The notes beneath the pieces are model-generated. The model made no database searches. It saw nothing but the letters and a program-made list of their open reading frames with translations, and had not been told where the DNA came from. Position numbers and translations under genes: made by a program. A stretch of DNA of 61,770 bases from Hespellia sp. (GTDB taxonomy: Bacteria; Bacillota; Clostridia; Lachnospirales; Lachnospiraceae): assembly GCA_028689735.1 (NCBI GenBank), contig JAQVCP010000015.1, forward strand, positions 1 through 61,770, written 5' to 3'. This document shows, piece after piece, positions 13,701-22,269 of this stretch. Position 1 is the stretch's first letter, and the number at the start of each line of letters is the position of its first letter.

Positions 13701-16700
13701 ACGACAGATCTCCTTCCTCCAAAATTTCTTGATGAATAATGTTCATGAGAGCATCCTTCATATTTTCCATAAGTACATTTACCACATCATCCTTACTCAT
13801 ATTGCTTCCGATACGCATATCTCCAGAACCTTCAATTTTCAGTGTAATGGTCTTATCTCCGGAACCGCTTTCTCCATCTCCGCTTTCTTCTGGTGCCACA
13901 TAAAAATCACTTCCTCTACCTTCCCCGGACATAATATCCGAAGTTTCGGCAGCGTTATAAACACGTTCGCCACCTTCGAAGTCGATAATCTCAGGACCTT
14001 CCTCTCCGACAAGCTTCAATCCAGGTTCAGCACTCTCAGTACCTGTTGCATATCCTGTGAGACCAGGAGTATTGCTGTTCGTAAATGAAATTGCAGATAA
14101 CGCAGAATTCACTTCCACGGTTTTTGACTTTATTCCTGCTATATATCCGTCAAGCGTTGCTTTCGCAGCTGCCTCGGCATCATCTGCCATATTCATAGCA
14201 GTAACCGCATCTTCCATATCCTTCTGCATAGCATCGAGTGACGCACTGAAATCAGTTTGCAAGTCAGCCATGCTCGTTGCCGTATTATCCTGTTCGCTTT
14301 GCAAGTTCGTGTACTGCTCTACCATAGCTGCAAGGTCTTCATCTGACATTTCAGCCATTCCTGCAAGCATAGCCGCCGAATCCTCACTTCCATCGGCAAC
14401 CGCCGCCAGAGCGTCACTCAGACCTTCAATGGAAGACGATTTCTCAGTCAATGTGTCGAGGTTGGTATTGTATGCATTCCAATAATCAATCTGGGACTGT
14501 AACGCATCCGTGATATCAGATGATGTCATAGCAACAACTTCATCCACGGACTGCCATAGTGAATATTGGCCAGAAACGCTCTCCTGTGCAGCCTCGTAAG
14601 CCGCATCGTAATTCTCTCCCATCTCCTGCAGTCTATCACTGACACCAGATATCGCGTCTGACACAGCTTCATCAGTAGAGATAAGTTCTTCTTCTGTCTC
14701 CTGCATATCTTCGAGACTCTCTGTAAATTCCGAAGATGACGCACTCGCCAATGCAAGTTCAGCCATCATATCGTCTATTTCATCAGCAGAATATCCCATG
14801 GATTCATAACAAGCACGAATGCTTTCGTCCAAGGCTTCAAAATTCTCCTTTGCACCATCGGTTGCCGTCTTTGCTTGCTCATACACATTGAATGCTTCTT
14901 TCGCAGTTCCACTCCAGTTCATCTCGGCACCGTCGGCCCATCCTGTCCAATCTAAGAACGGATGCTCTTTTCCAAAGTTCTCATCCACCGCTGTTTCATA
15001 TTCTGCCCAAGCGTCGTTCATGGTCTTATTCGATTCATCGAATGTTTTCTGTGCCTCTTGGTATTGACCGAGATAATCCATTAAGGCATCCATGTTCGCT
15101 TGTGCTTTCTCTTGGTTTGCCGCCTCGGTGACGGTATTCCATAGTTCTTCCACGGACATATTCAGTTTTCCATTCGTTTCATCCAATGTAAGGTTCAATC
15201 CCTCGTAGGATCCATTCAAACGGTCCACTATGCCCTGCATGATTTCCAGCTGTCCGCTTGACAATTCCGTGCTTTCAGACATAGAAACCAGCTGTGCAAT
15301 TAAAGACTTGGCATCAGATTCACTCTGATTTACAGAATCCATCGTTTCGTCATAGGACGTTCCAATTTCATCCAATGTTGTTTTCAACTGTTCATTGTAA
15401 TCGAGCAGATCTCCAATGGACTGCTTGTTTGATTCAAACGATTCCGTAAGTTCGTCTATCTGGTTCTTCAGTTCGTATGCTGCTACTGTATCTGCTTCCC
15501 CAGCGTCTGCGAGAGCATCATACTGCTCCTGTAATTCGTCTAATTCATCCTTCATTTCCATGGAAGATGATGTAAGAGCTTCTTGTGCAATAGCAGCTTC
15601 ATCCTCTGCATTGGCCATATAGATAACACCAGCCGCAACAGCTGACACCGCCGCAATAAGTAAAGCGATAGGTCCGAGTGATGCCGTAATGGTGGTTCCA
15701 AGGGTTGCCGTCACTACTGTGGCAATCTTAGTAACTGCCACATATCCTGTAACACCTACAACTAGGACACCCATTCCTATCGTTGCACCTGTAATAACTG
15801 CTGTAATTGCCGGATGTTCCTCAATAATACCTGTCATTCCATCTGTAATATCAGCTATTCCGTTCTGGAAATCAGCGATAACAGGGTTCAAATCATCGCC
15901 AACGGCAATCTTCAGATTCTCAAAGCTGTTCGCCATTCTCTGTGTAGCAAATTCGGTTGTACCCGTCATTGTTTCGTAAGCCATGGCAGTTGCCCCAGAG
16001 GAATTCTGTAATTTCTCTAGGTTCGTGTTAAATGTATCCAATCCCTGGTTAATGATAGCATTGGCCGCTTTTCCAGCTTCTGCACTGCCCCATAAGTTCA
16101 TGAGAGCTTCACTATCCTGGTTTACACTGTCATATACAATTTCCAATGCGTCTGCAAGCGTGTATCCCTGTATCATTAACTGACCAAAGGTCTGTCCTGT
16201 TTCTTCCTGCAATACCTTTGATACGTCTGATCCTGCATCGCCCAGTTCATTGAACATTCCAGAAATGTATGTGGTGGATTCCTCCACGCTGATACCGGAT
16301 TTAGTCAAACTGATATATCCTGATTCCAAGTTATAAAGGTCAACAGAATAGGCAGATGCCGTACTGATTGCTTTACCGATGGAACTGCTCAACTGATCGA
16401 TGGTCATAACACCCAAGTTCTGCGATGTTACCAAGGAGTCCGATATATTTGTAAGTTCGGTGGCTTCAAGCTTATAAGCATTCAGAGCAGTTGTCAGTAC
16501 CGATAATGATGATTCTGTGCTCGTGAATCCGGCAACCGCCAGCTCTGTTGCCTGTCCTACTGTAGAAACCGCATCTGCCGTATCTACACCAGCTGATATT
16601 GCGTTGTACGCAGAATCAGCCAAATCATTTACGTTCTGTGCCATATTCTGTGACATAGAACTGATTTGTTCGGAAAGCTGGTCTGCAGATAACACCGATG

Positions 16701-17190
16701 TGTCTGCAACAGTTGTCAGCTTTGCTATGCTTGTTGTAAATTCGGATGCCGCCGCGGAAGCTTCGGAGAATCCATCATAAATTGCTTTAATGGCTATCGC
16801 TATGCCGGCAGCTGCAAGTACATCATCCAGCGACACGATGGCATCAGTGGATTTGTCACCAAATTCCTCCGATTTCTTCCCAGCTTCTTCACTTTCGTCT
16901 CCATATTCGCCGATCTTCTCAGCAGCTTCATCGGCACTATCTGCCGCGGCTTCTAACGCATCTTCCGTCTTGAACCCCATATCAACGAGTTCTTCTGTAG
17001 TGTAGACAGCCTCCATGGCGCCTTTATCGTAATTACCTATTGCATCGGTCCAATAATCAGTAGATTCCGCTGCTCTTTCAACAGCTTCGGAAGCCTCCTG
17101 TGCACCGTCAATGATATCTTCGTATGAGGAATCTGCGGCAGTGCCAAGTTTATCAAACGAGTCCAAAGCCTTGCTTCCGGCACTGGACAT
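13690..17190 (-). CDS. Tail tape-measure protein
   Basis: At least 1166 residues, the longest structural gene, in the standard place after the tail assembly chaperone. It is helical and repeat-rich in Ala, Ser, Asp and Glu, with a TP901-type core (about 170-450) and a hydrophobic region at about residues 465-530. The ATG at 17190 has no convincing ribosome-binding site. The reading frame stays open upstream to about 17256 with a family-like N-terminus (SIAGLSVIFKAVDEISSRF), so the true start is probably upstream at a non-ATG codon, for example ATA at 17250. Confidence 0.9.
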   Translation of the reverse strand: MSSAGSKALDSFDKLGTAADSSYEDIIDGAQEASEAVERAAESTDYWTDAIGNYDKGAMEAVYTTEELVDMGFKTEDALEAAADSADEAAEKIGEYGDESEEAGKKSEEFGDKSTDAIVSLDDVLAAAGIAIAIKAIYDGFSEASAAASEFTTSIAKLTTVADTSVLSADQLSEQISSMSQNMAQNVNDLADSAYNAISAGVDTADAVSTVGQATELAVAGFTSTESSLSVLTTALNAYKLEATELTNISDSLVTSQNLGVMTIDQLSSSIGKAISTASAYSVDLYNLESGYISLTKSGISVEESTTYISGMFNELGDAGSDVSKVLQEETGQTFGQLMIQGYTLADALEIVYDSVNQDSEALMNLWGSAEAGKAANAIINQGLDTFNTNLEKLQNSSGATAMAYETMTGTTEFATQRMANSFENLKIAVGDDLNPVIADFQNGIADITDGMTGIIEEHPAITAVITGATIGMGVLVVGVTGYVAVTKIATVVTATLGTTITASLGPIALLIAAVSAVAAGVIYMANAEDEAAIAQEALTSSSMEMKDELDELQEQYDALADAGEADTVAAYELKNQIDELTESFESNKQSIGDLLDYNEQLKTTLDEIGTSYDETMDSVNQSESDAKSLIAQLVSMSESTELSSGQLEIMQGIVDRLNGSYEGLNLTLDETNGKLNMSVEELWNTVTEAANQEKAQANMDALMDYLGQYQEAQKTFDESNKTMNDAWAEYETAVDENFGKEHPFLDWTGWADGAEMNWSGTAKEAFNVYEQAKTATDGAKENFEALDESIRACYESMGYSADEIDDMMAELALASASSSEFTESLEDMQETEEELISTDEAVSDAISGVSDRLQEMGENYDAAYEAAQESVSGQYSLWQSVDEVVAMTSSDITDALQSQIDYWNAYNTNLDTLTEKSSSIEGLSDALAAVADGSEDSAAMLAGMAEMSDEDLAAMVEQYTNLQSEQDNTATSMADLQTDFSASLDAMQKDMEDAVTAMNMADDAEAAAKATLDGYIAGIKSKTVEVNSALSAISFTNSNTPGLTGYATGTESAEPGLKLVGEEGPEIIDFEGGERVYNAAETSDIMSGEGRGSDFYVAPEESGDGESGSGDKTITLKIEGSGDMRIGSNMSKDDVVNVLMENMKDALMNIIHQEILEEGDLSYEF

Positions 17191-17252
17191 AGAATCGAAC
17201 CTGGAACTAATTTCATCGACCGCTTTGAATATAACGGATAATCCGGCTATAC

Positions 17253-17429
17253 TTACCGCCCCCTCTCCTTAAAATATCTCCTGCAAGGGTTGGACATTTC
17301 TTCCAATTCAGACGCAATAAAAAAGCACCTCGTCCGTTCTGGCATTTTGTCGAATTCCTCCGGTCGGAGGTTATGACGTTGCCATAGGATGTGTGCCCAA
17401 TATCCATCTGAACCCTTGCTTTTTATGAG
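17253..17429 (-). CDS. -1 frameshift extension of the tail assembly chaperone
   Basis: A -1 shift at 17429-17435 continues the chaperone for 58 more residues to a TAA at 17253. The extension looks like a real protein: GYWAHILWQRHNLRPEEFDK, then MPERTRCFFIASELEEM. This matches the frameshifted second part of chaperones in other contractile- and non-contractile-tailed phages. The long form would be 215 residues (157 plus 58). The same-frame sequence after the chaperone stop lacks such character. Two-form chaperones bind the tape-measure protein during tail assembly. Confidence 0.75.
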   Translation of the reverse strand, partial: LIKSKGSDGYWAHILWQRHNLRPEEFDKMPERTRCFFIASELEEMSNPCRRYFKERGR

Positions 17430-17899
17430 TTTTTTGCGTCTTCTACCTCTTTCTTATCGGTTTCCTCTTCATCAATAAGTCCAAGGATTTCCATTACCTT
17501 TTTGCTCACGTATCCGTACTCGTCATTGTCCGGGAATACCTTGAGCGGCATATCGGTAATATCCTGACACTCGAAGAACTTCATGAGTTCCTTATCCTTC
17601 AGATCTGGATAAACAAGAGCCTCAACGATGATATGGCGGGTGGCTCTCGCATTGTCTTTCTCGGTTTTGAAAACTACATCACCATTCTGTACAATAAAGC
17701 CTTTCTTCGCATCCTTCAGCGGTGTTCTGCTCTTGTACAGGTTGTTGATTTTGGTAATGGTCTCATTGTGCAGCTTCTTGATTTCAAGATTGATGACATT
17801 TCCGTTCTCGTCCCTGATTGATTCCGGACCTGGAACTGTGAACACCTGCTCTACCTTTGCTTCTTCTCTCATGAAATATTTCAGATTTTTATTTGCCAT
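17423..17899 (-). CDS. Tail assembly chaperone, short form (XkdN-like)
   Basis: The 158-residue protein fits the XkdN tail assembly chaperone: KNLKYFMREEAKVEQVFTVPG at the start, acidic C-terminus, and position between tail tube and tape measure. It ends GCA AAA AAC TCA TAA; the last codons contain the slippery heptamer used for the long form (see 17253-17429). Production of both forms in a fixed ratio is characteristic of this family. Confidence 0.88.
   Translation of the reverse strand: MANKNLKYFMREEAKVEQVFTVPGPESIRDENGNVINLEIKKLHNETITKINNLYKSRTPLKDAKKGFIVQNGDVVFKTEKDNARATRHIIVEALVYPDLKDKELMKFFECQDITDMPLKVFPDNDEYGYVSKKVMEILGLIDEEETDKKEVEDAKNS
17429..17435 (-). promoter_or_regulatory. A AAA AAC slippery site for -1 frameshifting
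   Basis: The heptamer A AAA AAC lies in the correct zero-frame phase (GCA AAA AAC) two codons before the chaperone stop. A AAA AAC is one of the most efficient -1 slippery sequences in bacteria. I did not find a convincing downstream pseudoknot by eye. Confidence 0.75.
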
Positions 17900-17993
17900 T
17901 GTATTTCCTCCTATCTTGGCTCTGTATGCCCCTTATTTGACCTGTAGCATACGTTTTTGTTGTCTGCACTCAAATAAATGAGTGTATGGAAAA

Positions 17994-18039
17994 TCAATAA
18001 AAATAAGGCACACACGAAGCCGTCTGCCCCGCATGTGCC
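17994..18039 (-). terminator. Putative terminator after the tail tube gene
   Basis: On the minus strand GGCACA (18039-18034) pairs with TGTGCC (18012-18007) around a GC-rich inner region, followed by TTATTTTTATT. It probably reduces, rather than stops, transcription between the abundant tube protein and the chaperone. Confidence 0.6.
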
Positions 18040-18045
18040 ATGCTC

Positions 18046-18474
18046 TTAAACGAAGTTCTTTGCACCAAATGCAATAGAATCCTTTACAACATCTCCATCA
18101 GTATCGATATCGAGCAGAGGGATTTCTCCTGTGATTACGCAACCTGTAACAGTTCCGCTCTCGCTTCCATTCGCTTCGTAATAATCAGAATCCTTATCCG
18201 TTCTGGTGCCCTGGATAGTGAGTTCTGGTGTGATACCATCTGCAAGGTATTTCTTTACCAATGCAGTCCATCTCGGAGTAGTTTTATACTCGTCAAGAGT
18301 TCCTGTGATATCATAGTTAATCCAACGTCTGTTGGTACCTTTCTTGCCGATTGCAGTACCGGACCATACCTTAGGAACGAAACGGAAGGTACATTTTACA
18401 CCATCCATAACCTCAATCCCGTCAATGTATACGTGACCTTCTGCAAGGCTTACAGGTTTCATGTTTTCTGCCAT
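18046..18474 (-). CDS. Phage tail tube protein (XkdM family)
   Basis: This 142-residue protein matches the XkdM tail tube: EGHVYIDGIEVMDGVKCTF at the start, NRRWINYDITGTLDEYKTTP in the middle and GCVITGEIPLLDID near the end. It polymerises as hexameric rings inside the sheath. It follows the sheath gene by 13 bp. Confidence 0.93.
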   Translation of the reverse strand: MAENMKPVSLAEGHVYIDGIEVMDGVKCTFRFVPKVWSGTAIGKKGTNRRWINYDITGTLDEYKTTPRWTALVKKYLADGITPELTIQGTRTDKDSDYYEANGSESGTVTGCVITGEIPLLDIDTDGDVVKDSIAFGAKNFV

Positions 18475-18487
18475 TCTCTACACCTCC

Positions 18488-19843
18488 TTATCGTGTTGAA
18501 ACAGAGAAGTATAATTTCTCTGCGGAATCTACTGCCTGGATACCGATGTTGAAGTAGGTTTCATCTCCCTGGCTTCTGCTCTGATCAACGTAGAAATCGT
18601 TATCGAGGTCCACGTTAGTGATAGCACCGTCATCAAGGTAAGCCTGCAACAGGGAACGTCCAAGACCTTCCATAACAAGCCAGCCTTCTTCGCTGTTATC
18701 ATACTTGTTAGGAGGGAATGTAAGTGCCAAGTCCTCAGCAAAGCTGTCATACACTCTCATTACACGGTTCTTTCGGTAATCAGAGGTTTTCTCTGTTGTG
18801 AATGTATGAAGACTGTTGATATCGTACTCAACAACAACTTTTCCTTCGTCAGACATTGAGAAGAAGAACTCTCCGTTCTGGATGGCCAGTGTTGCTTCCT
18901 CATTGGTCTTTTCTCCAACGATTCCGATTGCACCCTCATATTCCACATAGGTGTTGGATTCTGTCTTTGTTGCAGCCGCAGTCACACCAGCTACCCACGC
19001 ACATGTCTGTGCGATAGTGAGCTCCTGACCTTCTATGGTTCCATCATCAAGTACAAGCGCATTGGTCACACTGATAATTCCTTCATGGTCAGATTTGCAA
19101 TCCGGGAGGACCGCCTGCACCCACTTGCCAACATTTGCACGCAGGCTCTTAATCTTTGTGATGCACGCTGTTACAAGAGCAGCTTCGGTAACAGGGAAGC
19201 ATAATGTATGCCACTTGATACCTTCCAATTTGTCCAAGAAAGTAGTAACTTCCGACGTTTCCACTGTTCCTGCGGCACCACCTGTGAGTGACGTAGCTGC
19301 AAAAGCAGTAAGTGAGGCTCCCGTTTCCTCTGCCGAGAATGTTACATAAGTTTTCTTGGAAGCTGCAATCAAATCAGCAACTGTTTCCAATCCTTTGTAA
19401 GATTCCACTTTTTCCGTACCAAGGTACACTGTTACGTCATATCCAGCTGTTACATTGGCAACAGACGAAACCTTGATATCATTACCTCTAGTTCCACCAT
19501 ATGCTGCTGTTACTGTCATGCCTTCAAGTGTAGCCTTTGCCGCGGTGCCAGGATTGATTACATACGCATATACTGTAATCGCATTCTTAAATGCTTCTCT
19601 GATAAGGAGCATGAAGTCATCTGCATCATAGATGCTATGACCGAGTTTAGCAGATTCCGCATCCGGAGATTCCACTGACAGTTTTACGAACTTGCCATTT
19701 GGCCCCCAGTTGTATCCAATGAGAGGAACAACTGCGATACCTCTTGTAGAACTCTTCGGCTTCTGCTGTTTCTTAGACTTGGTGTTTACATACACACCAG
19801 GTCTTACTTTGCCGACGTTAATGTCAAAATTTCCACCAGACAT
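18488..19843 (-). CDS. Phage tail sheath protein (XkdK family)
   Basis: The 451-residue protein is a contractile sheath: N-terminal VGKVRPGVYVNTKSKK, RGIAVVPLIGYNWGPNGKFV, central AYGGTRGNDIKVSSV and the conserved C-terminal barbell region VMRVYDSFAEDLALTFPPNK with GEEGWL-like segment. It shows that the phage has a contractile (myovirus) tail. Confidence 0.95.
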   Translation of the reverse strand: MSGGNFDINVGKVRPGVYVNTKSKKQQKPKSSTRGIAVVPLIGYNWGPNGKFVKLSVESPDAESAKLGHSIYDADDFMLLIREAFKNAITVYAYVINPGTAAKATLEGMTVTAAYGGTRGNDIKVSSVANVTAGYDVTVYLGTEKVESYKGLETVADLIAASKKTYVTFSAEETGASLTAFAATSLTGGAAGTVETSEVTTFLDKLEGIKWHTLCFPVTEAALVTACITKIKSLRANVGKWVQAVLPDCKSDHEGIISVTNALVLDDGTIEGQELTIAQTCAWVAGVTAAATKTESNTYVEYEGAIGIVGEKTNEEATLAIQNGEFFFSMSDEGKVVVEYDINSLHTFTTEKTSDYRKNRVMRVYDSFAEDLALTFPPNKYDNSEEGWLVMEGLGRSLLQAYLDDGAITNVDLDNDFYVDQSRSQGDETYFNIGIQAVDSAEKLYFSVSTR

Positions 19844-20056
19844 TTACTTTACCTCCTTTTTTAACCATACTTTGATTTTGTTATTCATATCTGCAATGGT
19901 GTATTCGCCATCAGATAGACCTACTGTTGCCCCTGCAAAAGTGCTTGATGTCACACCGAAAAGCTTTGTGCAATTATCTCTAAGCACTGACAGGGGAAAT
20001 TTCTTTGTTTCCGAAACCTCTGATACTGTAGGGGTTTCCATTTCCTTTTTTGCCAT
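19844..20056 (-). CDS. Small tail-region protein
   Basis: The second of two adjacent ATGs (20056) is 5 nt after AGGAGG. The 70-residue product reads TKKFPLSVLRDNCTKLFGVTS and GEYTIADMNNKIKVWLKK, resembling the short YqxK/XkdL-neighbour proteins found before tail sheath genes. It abuts the sheath gene. Function not known. Confidence 0.7.
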   Translation of the reverse strand: MAKKEMETPTVSEVSETKKFPLSVLRDNCTKLFGVTSSTFAGATVGLSDGEYTIADMNNKIKVWLKKEVK

Positions 20057-20065
20057 CATATCCTC

Positions 20066-20515
20066 CTATTCAGCTACAGGATTGCCATTAAAAAAGAACT
20101 CCTTGGCCAATGTAATAGCCTCGGCATTGTATCTCGCGTACCGTGTCCACGAAATCTCCATCTGGTACACTCCATTATCAATCTTCTTTACAATGGCATT
20201 TTTTATTGTAAAGTTCTTACCGGTATACTTACCGTTTTCATCCACCAACGGAATCTTCCTTCGGTTCTTCATAACCGCCTGCAAGACATCATTGGCCATA
20301 ATACACGCACCTCTCGTTGTGGCATCTATGAATTTCAGATAGATAACGAAATCAGTGCTATAAGAAGACAATGAGAACCCGTCTCCATCAGCATTTGGTG
20401 TTGGATAGAAAACGCATGGTGTAAGCATGTTCCGCGGCACTTCATCGAAATAAGGTTTTGCCTTTATCACGCTGGCAATAAAGTAATATATTGCAGCGAT
20501 TTCAAATTCGAGCAT
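20066..20515 (-). CDS. Tail terminator-like protein (neck region)
   Basis: I start at the ATG at 20515, 8 nt after GAGG. The 149-residue product has an alpha-beta pattern typical of tail terminators/minor tail proteins, with PCVFYPTPNADGDGF, FVIYLKFIDATTRG and VYQMEISWTRYARYN. Position between the HK97-gp10-like gene and the sheath gene supports a neck role. Confidence 0.75.
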   Translation of the reverse strand: MLEFEIAAIYYFIASVIKAKPYFDEVPRNMLTPCVFYPTPNADGDGFSLSSYSTDFVIYLKFIDATTRGACIMANDVLQAVMKNRRKIPLVDENGKYTGKNFTIKNAIVKKIDNGVYQMEISWTRYARYNAEAITLAKEFFFNGNPVAE

Positions 20516-20525
20516 CTTGATCACC

Positions 20526-21053
20526 TCACATAAACTCTGAGAAATATTCTTCTATCCACTGTTGCATCTTCGCCTCCATGAGTTTTGGAAGCATTTTTTC
20601 CATGATTCTTACTGCACTATCGAAATAGTGGCTTCCTTCTACCCATTTCTGCTTCAATAGCATGCCTGTTTTCGCTCCAGGTTGGTAGATGAAATGCTCT
20701 CCATTCCAATATCCGGGCACCCATCTGGTTGCCACTCCTTTCGGATTGGTCCAATGTCCATCATTGGCATATGAAGCATAAGTAACATTCGTTCCTACCT
20801 CTAAGGTCATATCTCCCTCCGTGAGTGTGAATACGTTTCCTTCAGCACTACGATGGAAGCTGTTAAGGAGCAATCTGGTGTCAACGGTCTGCGTTCGGAT
20901 TATCTCATCTTCGACAATTCTTAGGAATTCCTCTCCTATGGCATCCAGGAACACAAGTAAGTCCTTCCGGAACTGACCTTTTCCTGCCTTACTCAGTTTG
21001 TCTATAAAATTCTTCATCTCTGTAGCCTCTATGCTTACATACCGTCCCGCCAT
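20526..21053 (-). CDS. HK97 gp10-like neck protein (XkdI family)
   Basis: The 175-residue protein fits the HK97-gp10 family: KDLLVFLDAIGEEFLRIVED near residues 29-48, VDTRLLLNSFHR and LEVGTNVTYASYANDGHW (about 84-101), the conserved VxYAxxxxxG segment. It overlaps its upstream gene by 1 bp. Confidence 0.88.
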   Translation of the reverse strand: MAGRYVSIEATEMKNFIDKLSKAGKGQFRKDLLVFLDAIGEEFLRIVEDEIIRTQTVDTRLLLNSFHRSAEGNVFTLTEGDMTLEVGTNVTYASYANDGHWTNPKGVATRWVPGYWNGEHFIYQPGAKTGMLLKQKWVEGSHYFDSAVRIMEKMLPKLMEAKMQQWIEEYFSEFM

Positions 21054-21415
21054 TACAGTGCCCCCTTAACTTTGCCCTTCCTCTGTATGTTCACAATCAT
21101 GTGATGATTGCGTATGTTCTTTGGTATCTCGGCCGTATATGTGATTCCATTTCCAAGGTCAACGATTTTGTCATTGACATATACCTCTGTGCCGGCCGGA
21201 AGGTTTAACTTTCCGACAACAATGAATTCATTGGCATCTTCCGACTGCTCTATGCTTCCGGTATCTCCAACATTGAAGTGGCAAGGTATATCTTTCAGAT
21301 CTGGTTCGTCAGCATACACGAATGTTTGGGATTCGATTCCGTATCCCATGTTCTTTCCCTCTGTTTTTATGTGGTAAATAGCACATTTGTGGTCCAGCAG
21401 TTCTTCATATCCCAT
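21053..21415 (-). CDS. Head-tail adaptor protein (XkdH-like)
   Basis: The 120-residue protein has the beta pattern of head closure proteins, with CHFNVGDTGSIEQSEDANEF and the closing NIRNHHMIVNIQRKGKVKGAL-like strand. Its place between the DUF3199 connector and gp10-like gene is the standard one for the XkdH/YqbH stopper. Confidence 0.82.
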   Translation of the reverse strand: MGYEELLDHKCAIYHIKTEGKNMGYGIESQTFVYADEPDLKDIPCHFNVGDTGSIEQSEDANEFIVVGKLNLPAGTEVYVNDKIVDLGNGITYTAEIPKNIRNHHMIVNIQRKGKVKGAL

Positions 21416-21427
21416 ACCGCACCCCCT

Positions 21428-21820
21428 CTATAAGCTTCTGAGTTTCATGGTTACCTTGCCGCTTTCCGGACTAATTACATAATCATCCAGAAGCGGACCG
21501 AGTCCAAGGTTGGCCAACTCATCCACAGAAAGGTCTATCGTGTAAGAATAATCATCGAACGTCTCTGCACTCTTTGTGCCGTCCTTCATTCCAATAGATT
21601 TCAGAGCATAGGCTTCAGACAAAAGAATAACTGCCATCTTCACATCGGATGGCAGTTTCTCTTTATATTCCTCTGAATCGAACTTGTTATGAGTATTGAA
21701 TATTACATACTTCTCTGCTCTGGCAATATCAAAGGCAAGCTTTTCATCAGACCTTGCTTTTACCTTGTCAGAATCGGAGTAGTCTTTCACTTCCTGAGGT
21801 CTTACCCAAGGTCTTTCCAT
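21428..21820 (-). CDS. Head-tail connector (YqbG/DUF3199-like)
   Basis: The 130-residue product has a helical core: WVRPQEVKDYSDSDKVKAR, LAFDIARAEKYVIFNTHNKF and VKMAVILLSEAYALKS. This fits the YqbG/DUF3199 family of head completion proteins that attach to the portal. It has its own ribosome-binding site 12 bp after the head-tail adaptor start region. Confidence 0.84.
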   Translation of the reverse strand: MERPWVRPQEVKDYSDSDKVKARSDEKLAFDIARAEKYVIFNTHNKFDSEEYKEKLPSDVKMAVILLSEAYALKSIGMKDGTKSAETFDDYSYTIDLSVDELANLGLGPLLDDYVISPESGKVTMKLRSL

Positions 21821-21830
21821 AAGCTACCTC

Positions 21831-22259
21831 CTACTGCATTGCAAGTGCTGTGCTGATAGTGGATAGAACTTCTTCTCTGGAAGTACATTCGGAAACATCG
21901 ATTCCATTCTCAACAGCGTATGCTGCAAGTTCTTCATCGGTCATTTCTTCGATAGGCTTATCCTTGTCTTCTGCATCAGCGATAGCTGCTTTAATGGTCT
22001 CCGCACGATCGGCATTGTTCTTGCAAGCCGAAATATCAATGCCCTTTTCAGCTGCCAGTGCTTCAAGTTCGGATTTATTCATCTTTTCGATAGGCTTATC
22101 CTTGTCTTCTGCATCCAGAATGCTTTCAAGTTCCTCGAATCTTCCAGTCTCCATGAGCTTTTCAGCCATATCGTCTTCAACATCAAAAGGGACTGCCTTT
22201 TTCGCTGAAAAAGTTCTGGTCGAATAAGACAGTCCTTTGATCAATTCTAATCTCTTCAT
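21831..22259 (-). CDS. YqbF-like protein with two HeH/SAP-type repeats
   Basis: The 142-residue product has an N-terminal YqbF-like part (RLELIKGLSYSTRTFSAKK) and two tandem repeats, DAEDKDKPIEKMNKSELEAL and DAEDKDKPIEEMTDEELAAY, each followed by a short helix. The repeats resemble helix-extension-helix (HeH/LEM-like) DNA- or protein-binding motifs. It follows the capsid gene and may decorate the head; the role is not established. Confidence 0.75.
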   Translation of the reverse strand: MKRLELIKGLSYSTRTFSAKKAVPFDVEDDMAEKLMETGRFEELESILDAEDKDKPIEKMNKSELEALAAEKGIDISACKNNADRAETIKAAIADAEDKDKPIEEMTDEELAAYAVENGIDVSECTSREEVLSTISTALAMQ

Positions 22260-22269
22260 ACGCTACCCC

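Noticed and set aside
13729-17005. Many open frames on the plus strand opposite the tape-measure gene
   Set aside because: They are Ser- and Ala-rich shadows of the repetitive coding strand without ribosome-binding sites.
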